DNA of 64,000 nucleotides from Molossus alvarezi (lineage: Eukaryota > Chordata > Mammalia > Chiroptera > Molossidae). Under the pieces are notes generated by a model. That model did no database searches. It was given only the letters and a program-made list of their open reading frames with translations, and had not been told where the DNA came from. A program made the position numbers and the translations under genes. Where the stretch lies: positions 40,427,488 through 40,491,487 of the forward strand of contig CM073898.1 in assembly GCA_037176705.1 (NCBI GenBank), given 5' to 3'. The number at the start of each line of letters is the position of its first letter. Positions within the stretch are counted from its first letter, which is position 1. Positions 1 to 11,329 of this stretch are shown in pieces.

Positions 1-239
1 AAGCTCTTGTCAAACATCCAGATGTGAGCCAGTTTTCCAGCTCTGAACCCAGTGAATGAAAGACAGACTGAATTCTTAAGAGTAAGTATTCTGAAGCTCT
101 CCAGCTGTAATAATTACCCCGGCTATTCCCAAAGATACATACAGCCATTTATTTGAATAACCATACACTGAGGAAAGGGGAATATCCAAACATTCTGAGG
201 ACGGTTACACACAAGAACTAAAGAGACATGGATACCCAA

Positions 240-1400
240 GAACACAAATCACCTTCATAGTCGCCCTACAAAGGTCAGAACACATGGATTAGGTACACAT
301 GGTAAAGGTAGGAACCAGGTGTTAAATGGAATCCTGGTACTAGTTCAGCTCAAAATGTGTCCACTGGTTCCATGACTCAATGGAACCTTTCCCAAATTCC
401 AGGTGTATAATTTTAGTAAACATCTTTGGCAATTGGCACAACCCATAGATTAGTCCGTTGGCCCAAAATATAAAATCAATCATGGTGGAAAAGGCAAAAT
501 GAAAGCTTTGACACATCCTACCACCACTAACACGGACAAAGTATTGAGAATATTCCAGGTGAAATGGCAGAGATCAGTACCACCTTAACGATACAAGGAA
601 GCAGAGGTAGTGTCTCTATCATATCTGCATTTATTTCACCATGCTGGCCCCCAAAACTCAAACAGATCCTGGAAAATATTATAGATGACCACTGCCTCAA
701 CTAAAAGGTACCCACAATTAAAGCTTGTGTGGAAGACACAGTGCCTTGGCTAGAGAACACTGACCTCATCTCATTAGAGGATATTTAGCCACTGACCTCC
801 AAAACCTGTTATTTTCCATCCCTATCAGAAAAGAACAGAAAGAAATAGTTAATACATTCAAGTGGAATGGACAACAGCATTCATTTTCAGTTGTGTAGGC
901 AAGCTTTGCTAACTCTCCTACCCTTTGTTGTAATATGGTCTAAAGAAACCCAGACCATGTGTACATCCCGTAGAACATCAAAGCAGTTCATAATGTTGAT
1001 GACATCATGCTGATAAACGTGTATAAGCAGGAAATAACAAGAACAAAAAAAAAGGCTTGCTAAAACATGTGTGATCCAGGAGGTGGGAAATAAGCCCTTT
1101 GACGATTCACAGGTTTGCAGTCAGGGAATTTGTAGGGGACTGGTGGTCCAGAGCATGCTGGAGCATTGCTTCTAAAGTATAGGAGAGATCATTTCATCTC
1201 ACACCCCAACACAAAAAAGGAAGTTCAATTGGTGATAACTTGATAGGTTTACTTGGGATATGGAGGCAGCATATTCTACACCTGTCATCATATTCCAGAG
1301 CTAAACCACTCATATGATGACATAAAAAACTCCCAACTTTGAATGGGGCTCACATAGTCCAGTAGATTCTAAGCATAGGTAGTGTCTGTAGTAATAAAAT
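240..1400 (+). pseudogene. Decayed class I endogenous retrovirus pol fragment (reverse transcriptase region)
   Basis: A short conceptual reading around 995-1012 gives VDDIML, the YxDD-type active-site box of a retroviral reverse transcriptase, with the usual Tyr position not preserved (the residue before VDD is Asn). The flanking codons, read with frame changes, resemble the regions on either side of that box in gammaretrovirus-like (ERV1) pol. The frame just upstream carries stops (for example at 971-973), so this is a dead fossil with no usable product. No LTRs, gag or env could be placed around it. The outer limits are approximate; the first 240 bases may also belong to it. Family level is inferred from motif context only. 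Confidence 0.6.
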
Positions 1401-1489
1401 ATATCATGTGGAGTTTATGGCACTCCTCAATATGTGAATCATAATATAGACTAAGAGGATTCTGAAGAAAAACCATCTGTATCAGACTT

Positions 1490-1660
1490 TTAATATACAT
1501 TTAAATTTACATTAATTTTAATATATTTAAATTATTTAATATATTTATATTATACATTTTAATATAAATACAGATCTAGACCTAGATACAGTAAAAAATA
1601 AGTGTCTATACATAGATCAATATCCACATCTATATATCTATATTTAGCAGGTTCTGATTG
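1490..1660. repeat. AT-rich low-complexity stretch
   Basis: TTTAAT/ATATTT-type sequence with short imperfect repeats, lying between the pol fossil and the first SINE. No coding or regulatory signal is visible. Confidence 0.6.
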
Positions 1661-1707
1661 GCCCCCTAATGCAGATATAAAAATCCCCTGATTAAAATTC
1701 AAAATCC

Positions 1708-1944
1708 GCCCTGGCCGGTTTGGTTCAGCGGTTAGAGCGTCGGCCTGCGGTCCTGAGAGACCCGGGTTTGGTTCCCGCTAAGGGCCCGTACTTCGGTTGC
1801 AGTTTGACCCCGGCCCTGGTCGGTTGTGCGGGTGGCAGCCACTCGATGTGTTCCTTTCACATCAATGTTTCTCTCTCTCTCTCTGTTCCTTTCTCTCCCT
1901 CCCACTCTACCTGAACAAAAAAAAAAAAAAAAAAAAAAGAAAAG
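1708..1944 (+). mobile_element. VES-type tRNA-derived SINE, long form
   Basis: Begins gccctggccggttt, followed by a tRNA-like A box (gttcagcggttagagcg) and B box region (cccgggtttggttcccgc), a middle section ending in a CT-rich tract, and a poly-A tail with a few G interruptions. It is flanked by a target-site duplication, aaaattcaaaatcc, at 1694-1707 and 1945-1958. This shows L1-style retroposition. The RNA would be made by RNA polymerase III from the internal A and B boxes. The element is full length at its 5' end. Confidence 0.95.
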
Positions 1945-1958
1945 AAAATTCAAAATCC

Positions 1959-2252
1959 CCCTAATTGACCATTGCTTCCACACTTGAGAACCTTTTACAG
2001 GTCTTTAGATGAAACTAATTCAAAGTTCTCACTTCCAGAAATACTGGTGGTTTGTTAGAAAACCCAAAAGCTGAGGTATATGAGGACCCCTGCATAAGGT
2101 GACTAGATGATCTATTAATGATGGCTTCTCAACCTGCAAATACTTATGCAAATGATCCCTCTGCATGGTCCTTCTACAAGCAACATGCAACTTCCTATTC
2201 ATTGGTTCCACCTCTTGGTCCAGTAGCCTGACTCGTTGACCTTGAGATTCTA
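1959..2252. other. Unassigned sequence between SINE and L1
   Basis: About 290 bases with a minus-strand open frame (2029-2367) that runs into the neighbouring L1. It might be further ERV sequence, but I could not match it to a motif. Confidence 0.4.
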
Positions 2253-2269
2253 TATCTTCTCTGTCTTTT

Positions 2270-3078
2270 TTTGTTGTTGTTGTTACAGATGTTTCTCCTT
2301 TTTTTCCCATTGACATCCTCCTCCCCATCCACCCCACCCCGTCCCCAGCTTTGTTGTCCGTGTCCATTGATTATGCTTACTTGCATATAGTTCTGTGGTT
2401 TATCTCTTCCCTCCCCCCACTACCCCCTGTTCTGAGGATTGTCAGTCTGTACCCTACTTCCACGTCCCTGGGACTACTCTATTCCTCAGACTGTTATATT
2501 CATTATATTCCACAAATGAGTGCGATCATGTGGTATTTGTTTTTTTTCTGTTTGGCTTGTTTCTCTTAGGAGGACATACAAATGGCCAAGAGACATATGA
2601 AGAAATGCTCAACATCACTAATCATCAGAGAGATGCAAATTATAACAACAGTGAGGTATCCCCTCACACCTGTCAGAATGGCCACCATCAACAAATTATC
2701 AAACAAGTGTTGGCAAGGGTGTGGAGAAAAGGGGACTCTAGTACACTGCTGGTGAGAAGGCAGACTGGTGCAGCCACTATGGAAGACACTATGGTGTTAC
2801 CTCAAAAAATTAAAAATTGAACTGCCATTTGACCCAGGGATCCCACTTCTAGGAATATACCCTAAGAAGCCTGAAACACCAATCAGGAAGAATATATGTA
2901 CCCCCATGTTTGTAGCAGCACTATTTACAATTGCTAAGATCTGGAAACAGCCCAAGTGTCCATCAGTAGACGAATGGATAAAAAAGCAGTGGTACATATA
3001 CACAATGGAGTACTCTGCAGCTGTAAGAAAGAAAGATCTCTTATCCTTTGAGACAACATGGAGGGACTTGAAAAGTAT
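2270..3078 (-). mobile_element. Twin-primed (5'-inverted) L1 insertion
   Basis: The left part (2270-2572) is the L1 3' UTR and end of ORF2 in antisense. The right part (2573-3078) is the ORF2 C-terminal region in sense; its frame 2768-3103 runs through the usual C-terminal residues [14 protein letters not shown] and IWKQPKCPSVDEWIKK. The whole is bounded by a perfect 17-bp duplication, tatcttctctgtctttt, at 2253-2269 and 3079-3095. This is the structure expected when an L1 inserted in minus orientation has its 5' segment inverted by twin priming. The two halves abut in L1 coordinates (near 'gagagtattatcctaag'), so little was lost at the junction. Confidence 0.9.
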
Positions 3079-3095
3079 TATCTTCTCTGTCTTTT

Positions 3096-4249
3096 CTCCT
3101 TAGTGCTTTGTTTGCATCTCCATTTCTCTTTTTACATCAAAACTTTCTGCTTTTTATTCCCTCCATGTTCCTTCCAGTGCTGGATTTGGAAGTGATATCA
3201 TTGTCTTCAGACAACTAGTTACCCTTTTATTTTATTTTAAGTCAAAGACTGATCATTCCTTAGAAACAGTTTCTCCAAACCTGCTGCCTGCAGGGGAAGG
3301 AGAGACATTTGTTTTCCATCATGGAGAAGCTTTCTCACTCCACTACCATGATCTTCCACAATGACTTAGATAGTTTTTAATATAGCCAATAAGATGACTA
3401 TAAAGCACAAGAAGTGTGGATGATCCCAGTCAGCTACACTTTTCCTCTAAAGAGCTGTTTCCATCACACTGATACCACATTCCAGAGTTTTCCCTCAGTC
3501 TTTAAACTTACAATTCTCTGTTCCTATCCAAAATAAAATTTTATATTATCCAGACTGTATTGAAAAAGATACTTGAGCAGTGAAAATATTCTAAGCTAGT
3601 TTTTCTGATACCTTTGCAGAGCCTCCCATTTTTCCAAAACAAATATTATTTTCTAGTTCCTTTGCACGGCAGAACTCCTCCTAGTGTGACTCTTTTGTTT
3701 GTTTGTTTGTTTGTTTTTTGCTTTTGGCCAAGGTAAGAGCTCAGATGAGAAGAGAAATCTCAAAGGCGTTTGGCAAAGCCCTGGTTCTTATTTGTATTTC
3801 TGTTTCTGTGGATCTGTTCTTCCAATATATCTTCCATATATATGTATATATGTACATATATGTGTATGTACATGGGTATATATGTATTTATATATGTATA
3901 TGTTTTTACATATGTATATAAATTTGTATATGCATATGTATATTTACACGAGTAATCACTTTGGCTTTATAAAGAATGGAAATAGGCTGGTCCAAGTGCA
4001 GTGGAGTCTTAAACAAAGAATGAAACTAAATAGGAAATTATTTCTATTTATTTAATAATTTAAAGCAAAACACAAGAAGAGAATAAAAAGGCTAGGAAGA
4101 GAAGGTGGTAGGGTGCAGGAGACACAAAGGGTCCAAAGTGAGAGTGTCTGTTCATCTTGATTCTTCTCTTACTGTGGAGCATAATCATCTAGGTACTCAC
4201 TCTTCAGCAACCAGTGGCATTATTTCTTTTCACTGATTAGAACAAATTT
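3096..4249. other. Unassigned AT-rich sequence with a TATG/TACA-rich patch
   Basis: No gene recognised. A GTTT run lies at 3696-3716. From about 3830 to 3950 the sequence is alternating purine-pyrimidine (tatatgtatatatgtacat and variants), which explains three overlapping Tyr/Met/Ile-rich open frames there; these are not credible proteins. Confidence 0.5.
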
Positions 4250-4613
4250 TACAAACCTAGTCTCTTAAAACAACACAAATTTATGATCTGACAGTTTTGG
4301 AGTTCAGAAGTCTAATGAGTCAGTAGAACTCCATTCCTTCTTGAGGCTCTAGAGGAGAATCCCTTTCCTTGTCATTTACCTGTTCTAGAGGCCTCAGCGC
4401 TGCATCACTCCACTCCCTTGGTCGCATAGCTGGCTCTGACACTCTCCTTTTGAAAAGACACTTGCAATTATATTGGGCTCACCTATGTAATCTATGGTAA
4501 TTTTCTTATCTCAAGACCCTTAACTACATCTGCAAAGCTGTGTGAGGTAACACATTAATAGGCTTTGGAGATTAGTTTGTAAATATCTTTGGAAGCCATT
4601 ATTCTGCCTAACA
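4250..4613 (-). mobile_element. Antisense MLT1-type (MaLR) LTR
   Basis: Read on the minus strand it starts tgttaggcagaataatggc at the right end, passes through segments typical of MLT1 LTRs (the 'gcctctagaa' and 'agagcctcaagaaggaat' neighbourhoods), and ends with the 'acaaatttgtgttgtttt' segment, shown here as aaaacaacacaaattta on the plus strand. MaLR LTRs are old non-autonomous relatives of ERVL. Divergence is high and no internal region or paired LTR is seen. Subfamily not assigned. Confidence 0.7.
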
Positions 4614-6030
4614 TCCCCCTCTCCCCATTCAGTGTCTCAAGATGAGTCCTGTTTGACCTGCACATGAGAAAGCTCTGAGGAGTTTTAATATATTTATTCT
4701 GGATCCTATCTTTAGAAACCCTGGTTTACTTGGTTCAGAGTTGAGGTCCAAGCATATACTTTTTTTTTTTTTTTAATATTCCCAATCGCATCAAAGTGAA
4801 GAACCATTTTCATTATATGCCATGGAATTATTCTCAATGGCTCTGGCATAGCTCTAATTCCCAAGAAAGAGCGAGTATTCAAATATAATCCAGTTTTCCC
4901 TCAATTACTTATTTATTCTAACTATCTTCACAAAAGCTCTCTCCACATTCAATGTGCTAAAATCAACTCATTCCTATATGTCCTTGGTTAAACATAAATT
5001 TTCAAGCCTAGTTTGGTCTTATGTTCTCTGCAAAACTGTAAATTTCTTAAAAGTGTTATCTTTGTCTTTTAAATTTCTACTTACTTATTATTTATACCCA
5101 TTATTTCAGCTTACCTTACACCACTGCTTTGGCACCTTATAAAGGTTGACTTGTATCTTGAGTTGCTTTCCGGTACTCCTCAGACAGAGGAACCTAAAAC
5201 GCTGGGTATAGGTCTTTGTTGCCACCATACATGGCTCACTTTCCTAAAATGTAAGTTTACTTTATTTAGAAAGAATAGTAAAAGTAATAATAAATTTCTC
5301 AAAATATTATTAAATTAAAATGATCTAAAGTAAAATTAGCATTGCATAACAAACAAAAGAAATAGTAATATAAATCCCCTCCCCCCCCGCCCCGGCCTAC
5401 AGTGATCTTGATTAATACTATTGGGTCTATACAGAATCCTTTTGGGGGGAAAATAGAGGTTTGGAAAGGTCATTTCTGTTCTTAAATTATGGAATAAGAG
5501 GCAAAGGAAATGAAGACCACGTGGACTAGCAGAGAGAACTTTGGTGAAACAAAGAATTGTAAAATATCAATCATTTCCTGTTGGGCAGAGACTCAGTGGA
5601 GGTCTTCAGGAGAGTGGAGAACAGGGGCTCAACTCTTAGGCACCTACCTGCCTGTTTCTCTTCCCCTCACCCCCACAACCTACTCTACTCTTTCTTTCTC
5701 TCAACTAAAGATAATTCTCCCTCCTCACACCCTATCCACTCAAGGAACTCAGATTTTCTTAAAAGCCACAAAAGTCATTTGTTAGTAGATAATCTCGGCT
5801 TTCATCCTTGCAAGAAGAATCTCTTTAGGGAAAAAGAAAACAAAACAAAATAATGGCTACATGCTTGGCAAAGAGAGAGAAAAACATACACAAATTAAAG
5901 TCTCAATAAACTCTGGCCACACATTATAAAACACTTCTCAGCAATACTCTCAGGTAGGTATCTTTATGAAATACAAACTGCTTGGTCCCCAAACATTTAG
6001 TGAGTGTGAATATAAATGAACCCACTTATA
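4614..6030. other. Unassigned sequence, no gene seen
   Basis: Contains a T run near 4760 and a C-rich tract near 5382-5394. Open frames 4954-5142, 5510-5785 and 5581-5853 are short, lack recognisable motifs and overlap in different frames. Confidence 0.4.
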
Positions 6031-6039
6031 GAAAAGCTA

Positions 6040-6140
6040 GCTTGGTGACCTGGGGTCACTTCTCGGAGCCTCAGATTTCTCCTTTCAAAATGAGGATGTT
6101 AGGCCAGGTGATCTCTAAGGACCCTTCCAAGCCCCAAATC
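6040..6140 (+). mobile_element. MIR3-like SINE relic
   Basis: Carries the diagnostic run 'gagcctcagatttctcc' followed by 'aaaatgaggatgttaggcc' and 'gatctctaaggacccttcc', the core and 3' part typical of MIR/MIR3. MIR are ancient mammalian tRNA-derived SINEs. Ends approximate. Confidence 0.7.
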
Positions 6141-6605
6141 TCTTTTTAGTATTGAAACTGTATGAAGAAAAACAGCTCAGTGGGGCAGCAACTTATAAAA
6201 AGTTTAACTTATTCCAGCCAGAGACTCTTCATCTTTGCAGGTTTTATGCCATGATGGGAACAGATGCCGTTCGATTTTGTAATTTGAATTTAATTGATTT
6301 ACAGGCTTATGGTGCCCTGCAGTGTAGCGGCTTCTCCAAGTAGGAGAGAATTGCTACTCCAGAAGATCTTTAAATTCTCTGATATAAAATTAAACTTATG
6401 TTTCATGCTGAAATCACAATTGCCTTCCTGACTTTCCGAAGGACTTGCCCTTGGCCTGATTCTCCTCTAGTCACTCTCTTGTCATGCTCTCTCCTGGAAT
6501 CATCTGTCACCTCTTCTCAGAGAACTCTGAAATGTATCTCCCCGCACTCCTTCCTGGCGGTCACCCTTCATTTTCATCTGCTGGCTGGACAGCGCCACTT
6601 TTTAC
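6141..6605. other. Unassigned sequence
   Basis: Includes short overlapping open frames (6152-6343, 6398-6634) without recognisable domains. Nothing supports a gene. Confidence 0.4.
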
Positions 6606-7178
6606 AGTTTACATGCCATATTATTTTGTGTTAGTTTCAGGTGTACAGCACAGTGGTCAGACGATCATTCACTTCACAAAGTGCTCCGCCTGATATTTCC
6701 AGTACCCACCTGACACCATATCTAATTATTACAATATTATTGACTGTATGCCTTATGTTGTACTTTGCATCCCCATGACTGTTTTGTAACTACGTACCAA
6801 TTTGTTCTTCTAATCCCTTTACCTTTTCCACCCAGTTCCTCAACCTCCCCTTTCCCCTGGCAACTATCAGGCTGTTCTCTGTACCTATGAGTCTGTAATA
6901 AATGAACAATTTTGTTTGTTCATGTATTTTGGCCTTTAGATTCCACATATAAGTGAAATCATATGGCATTTGTCATTCTTTGACTGACTTATTTCACTTA
7001 GCATAATTCTCTCCAGGTCTATCAATGCTGTTGCAAAAGGTAAGATTTCCTTTGTTGTTTTTATGGCCGAGTAATATTCCATCGTATATATGTACCATCC
7101 CTTTTTTTATCCATTCTTCTATTGATGGGCATTTGGGTTGCTGCCATATCTTGGGATTGTAAATGACATTGAAATAAA
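6606..7178 (-). mobile_element. Antisense L1 3' end, proximal part
   Basis: The plus strand shows the reverse complement of an L1 3' UTR and ORF2 C-terminus. Signatures include 'tgactgacttatttcactta', 'gagtaatattccatcg' and 'ccattcttctattgatgggc'. It breaks off after 'gacattgaaataaa' and resumes at 7408, with a sense-oriented L1 tail in between. Several stops and indels; an old element. Confidence 0.85.
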
Positions 7179-7407
7179 TTGAACTAACAAGCAAAATAGA
7201 GATAGACTCGTGGAGAGCAAGCAGGCAGCTCTGGTTGGGGAGTTTTGGGAGGTGGAGAGATTGAACAAAAAAGAAAAAAAGAAGAAAGAACTTATAGACA
7301 CAAACAACAATAAGGTAATTGTTGAGAGGAGGGTGGTGGGTGGAGGTGGAAGAGGGTATAGAGGAGATAAATGGTGATGAGAAAAAGAAAAAAAAAGAAG
7401 AAGAACA
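7179..7407 (+). mobile_element. Sense L1 3' UTR tail nested in an antisense L1
   Basis: 'aacaagcaaaatagagatag' followed by a purine-rich G/GA segment and an A-rich tail with G interruptions is the end of a mammalian L1 3' UTR, here in plus orientation. It sits between two parts of an antisense L1 that read continuously once it is removed. No clear target-site duplication was found. Confidence 0.7.
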
Positions 7408-7752
7408 TAGAGGCGCATATATTCTTCTGAAATACTGTTTTGGGTTTCTTTGGATATATACCCAGAAGTGGAATCACTGGATCATAAGGCAGTTCCAATT
7501 TAATTTTTTGAGGACCCACCATACTGCTTTCCACAGTGGCTGCACCAGTCTGCATTCCCACCAACAGTGCACTAGGGTTCCCTTTTCTCCACACCCTCGC
7601 CAACACTTGTTTGCTGATTTATTGATGACAGCCATTCTGACAGGTGTGAGGCGATATCTCATTGTGGTTTTAATTCGCATTTCTTTGACAATTACTGACA
7701 TTCAGCATCTTTTTATGCCTAATGGCCATCTGCATGTCCTCTTTAGAGAAGA
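7408..7752 (-). mobile_element. Antisense L1 ORF2 C-terminal region, distal part
   Basis: Continues the L1 of 6606-7178. On the minus strand the frame 7474-7701 includes [20 protein letters not shown], a hallmark of the L1 ORF2 C-terminal segment. The element is 5'-truncated at about 7752. Confidence 0.85.
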
Positions 7753-7944
7753 TAGACAGCTTCACTTTCATGATCCACAAGGACTAAAACTCAACATTTC
7801 AAAAACAGACTCACTCTGTTTCTCTTCATTTTACTAAGTCATATTTTGTGATTATTATCGGCATCCTCTCAGTTGCTAAGGCTGGAAAACTTCTACTATT
7901 GTGTCAGAATCTTTCCCATGCCTTCCTATCAGTAATGGGGTTCT

Positions 7945-8165
7945 AGACGAGCACAGTTGCTAAGAGCTGTCTGCATTGAAACAGGCTGGTTCAAATCTCA
8001 GCTGCCCTGTTCCCCAGCTGTGTGATCATGGGTTTCAGCTACCGCTCTCCAATACTGAGCCAAGAGCCCTTCTCTTAGTGTTGTCATGAGGATAAAATTC
8101 AATACTGTACATAGAGTTCTTGGCACAGAGTGATCATCTAATAACTGAATGAGAATGATTATCCT
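7945..8165 (+). mobile_element. MIR SINE relic
   Basis: tRNA-like head 'gctggttcaaatctcagctg', then 'cagctgtgtgatcatggg' core and the 3' part 'ttgtcatgaggataaaatt'. This is the normal MIR order in plus orientation, with heavy divergence. Confidence 0.75.
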
Positions 8166-9105
8166 AGTTGAATTCCAAACTCCTCCATATTTCTTTAAAA
8201 TCTCCATTCCCACTTGCACTAAGATATCACAAACTTTCTTTGTCTCACACATAACCTTTTCTCTGGGTCCCTTTTTGTCATTGTAACCACTAATTACAAA
8301 ATCAGTGTCTGGATTTCCATTTTCTGCAGAATAGTTTCCTATTTGTTATTCCCTATTGAATTTAATCAAAATTTTTTAGTATTCATGAACATTCATGATC
8401 TGTATTGAATGTCCTTTTCCAGCCTTACTCACTACAGTTCCATTATCTGTAACTTAAATCCAAACAACTTTTAATGCTTGTTTTCTTCCAACCATTTGTG
8501 TAATTTGCCAATACTCTTATATTTACTCTTGCATGTTCTTCCTGCCAATATCTCCATACCCGGGAAGAAGTTCAAACACTACTTAGGTCTTTATATTCCT
8601 CATCATCTGGGTGTTTTTCCCCCTCTTTTTATTTCCCATACTTAGCTTGTCTTTTACTTACGATACTCATCTCCTTTCTTACTTTTATTCAAGTTGCTCA
8701 TGTACCTAGCTCACCTTCCTTATTTAACTGCAAACTACTTCAGGAAAGGAACCATTTCATGTCATGTTTGTATACTCCAAATAGCTATTTCTTTGGAAAC
8801 ATAAGTGGAAAAAATTCTTAAAGAATAAAGGAAAGAAAGAAGATCATAGATAAATGAATAAATGAACTATCGGACAATATTTATCTAGCATGTACTTTAT
8901 AAATGGAGAGGAAATTGGCAAAGCCAAGCAACAAAAGAATATTTGGGTAGGAGAAATTTTAAAAAGTGAAAATTAATTCAAGAAATCATAATGTAAATGC
9001 CACCACTGATAATGTGTGACAAATAGAGAAAAAGTCAACTAGGGTAATTAACATGGAGGGCTAAGCTTTCCATCTACCATGCATCCGGTTTGTTGTCTTA
9101 ATCAA
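8166..9105. other. Mostly unassigned; possible L2 3' end near 8690-8840
   Basis: The stretch 'ctacttcaggaaaggaacc' and the following TCTTTAAAGAATAAA-like end resemble the 3' end of an L2 LINE, but the match is weak. The remainder shows no gene. The minus-strand frame 7998-8252 is a chance frame over MIR. Confidence 0.35.
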
Positions 9106-9106
9106 C

Positions 9107-9111
<5 letters not shown>

Positions 9112-9140
<29 letters not shown>
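9112..9140. repeat. (CA)n microsatellite
   Basis: About 14 CA units, flanked on both sides by short TATA-type alternations. Confidence 0.95.
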
Positions 9141-9143
<3 letters not shown>

Positions 9144-9254
9144 ATATATATGCCATTTTATTGTAATATAAAACACCTTGATACCTTGAATTCAACCATG
9201 GAGCAGTCTGATTAAATATTAAAAATACACTCTTTTATAGTACACTCTTTAACA

Positions 9255-9440
9255 TAGTACACTCTTTTACAGATTCCATGTGTTTTTATGTACATTGTCT
9301 CATTTTTAGTCTTCTTGATGTAGTATCAGTATTTTCTTTATTCAACAAAGGGATTTAAATATAAAAAATGATTAAGTTGCTCACCTACTTAATAATAATA
9401 TAAGATCTGGGGCTCAAATCCAGAGTTTATAAATTGAAAT
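9255..9440 (-). mobile_element. Antisense MIR SINE relic
   Basis: Shows the antisense MIR order: 'tgtacattgtctcattttt', an oligo-T/TTATT segment, 'gattaagttgctcacctac', then 'ggggctcaaatccagag', the reverse complement of a MIR B-box region. Confidence 0.65.
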
Positions 9441-11329
9441 CCAGATTCTTGTATTCTTTCATTCTTGTAACCCATATAGATAGTTTGTATTCAAATTTGG
9501 CAAACAGAATGACAAAACTGTATACCATTCCTCTAAAAATGTACTCCTCCTCTGATCAAGCCTGTTTCTAAATAAAATAGTAAGGTCAGTTTGTCAGGGC
9601 TGAATGTCAAGCTTTTACATGCTGCTCATGCTACCTCTGACAAGGAATAATGGCCCCTCTACAGATTTCTCACCAGAGTGTAACAAGCCCGGGATGGAGA
9701 ATCTATGTGCCAACTTGTTCTGAGGAATTGTGTTGTTTTTCTATAATTTGTTTACTTTCTCCCTGGAGTCCATTATCTCTGGATGATTTTAGTTTTGAAA
9801 AGAAGGCAGAGGTAGCAGCAAGCATATGAATGTTTGCTGATAAATGCTGCTTTATTGTTCTGGAACACAAAAACATAATACACAGAGGAGCTGCATATTG
9901 TAATACTATGAAAAGAATCATTTAAAAAAAATAATATTGAGAAGTGAAAAAATATCGATTTAAGGTTTTTTTAGCCTGGGTGAGGCAGACAATAATTTAT
10001 TAATAAATGTAATCTGCTATATTTAAGATTACTTATTTTATTTAGTTGCCAAAAGAGCTGAAGTTTGAGTTAAAACTATTTATACATTTTTTCTCCCTGT
10101 TCTAAGCGTGGAAGAGAAAATTAATTTTTACTGAGTTTATATAATCATAAATCATTATTTATATATTACTACAGAAAGCATCCAATCAAGATTACATGTA
10201 AAAGTCAGCATGTTAAATAAATAATTTGGAAATCTCAAAAAGTGGGAATGCATTCTAAATGCTCCACAATGCTTGCCTGTCAAAATACCTACAAAAGACA
10301 GGAAAAAAAACAACAAAACAAAACACAATTGCAAAAGAGTGAGGGGGAAATCAACCTAAAAGTAAACCTATTAGCAAACAGTTCAGCAGGTAGGCAATAT
10401 ATAAAACTGAATTTAAAATCACAACCAATGAAAAACATTTGTTTTATTCCTAAGAGGACTCTAAATTGCATAAACTGAAATTGCCAAAACTGAAAAGTCT
10501 TACTGGAAAACTCAGAGCTTCCTCCACCTTCTGTCTCTCAACTTACAGTCTTAAATCATCAATGACAAGAGAATTGAACAATTATCACTCTCTTCCATTT
10601 TCACTCAGTAAGAAAAATACCTTCACACATGCCACATCCCATCAGTATCTTTCCATCTGTATTTGTCAGTAGATTGCAACACACAACTAGAAATTGAGTG
10701 TAGACTTGTGGTATTACTCGTATTTTGGGGGATGAGGGTCATGGAATGCTGATTTTCTATAAAGTTGCACAGTTAGGGAAGAACACAGAAATATAACAGA
10801 GTAGTGGATGATGGGAAGTATAGGTATCATTTGTGCAATCTGAGCAGTTTTTTAGTGATCAAATCTATCAGAAAAGAACTTTGCTGAAACCAGAAAGTGT
10901 ACTGTACTAGAAGTCTGTTAAATAGTACACACCTGTTTTGAAGTATATCATACAAATAATTCTTCTATATTTTATTAATGCCAATATATAGTTAATAGTG
11001 ACCAATGCTTAAGAAAAGTCCAATTCTAAACTTGATGGCAAATATGGGTCTGGAATAAACCTTAGCTTTTTCAAGAGTCAGTACACAAGTAAAGGAAATA
11101 ATCCTTAGTGAGACATGAAAAATATTTTAGTGCAAGAAATTATTTAATACTATTCTCAATAGCTCACAAAATAAAAATACCACTGAAAATTATTTTTCAG
11201 GAACAATCCAAAGAAGAAATAGAATCCATTTGATATTCTCAACACGATGCTATTCTACATGAACCACAAATAACACTTGCTCGGTCCTGTGCCTGGAACA
11301 AGTAAGCATTCAACAAATTTAACAACTCC
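9441..11329. other. Unassigned AT-rich sequence
   Basis: No gene recognised in about 1.9 kb. Open frames at 9703-9921 (minus), 10242-10478 and 10466-10672 have no motifs. The last 100 bases ('gtgcctggaacaagtaagc') faintly resemble a MIR/L2 end. Confidence 0.4.

Noticed and set aside
1711..1785. tRNA gene
   Set aside because: A and B boxes are present, but this is the SINE head; it cannot fold into a full cloverleaf and is followed by SINE body and poly-A with target duplications.
1720..1914. Open frame MVQRLERRPAV... and similar frames at 14065, 30245, 32892, 34072, 59581
   Set aside because: All are read-through of the SINE tRNA-like head; the recurring peptide reflects repeat copies and not a protein family.
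3699..4055. Tyr/Met/Ile-rich membrane-like proteins
   Set aside because: Produced by the TATG/TACA alternating tract; three frames overlap with the same composition.
9112..9140. CRISPR-like or tandem array
   Set aside because: It is a plain dinucleotide repeat; no spaced repeats of 20-50 bp were seen anywhere in the window.
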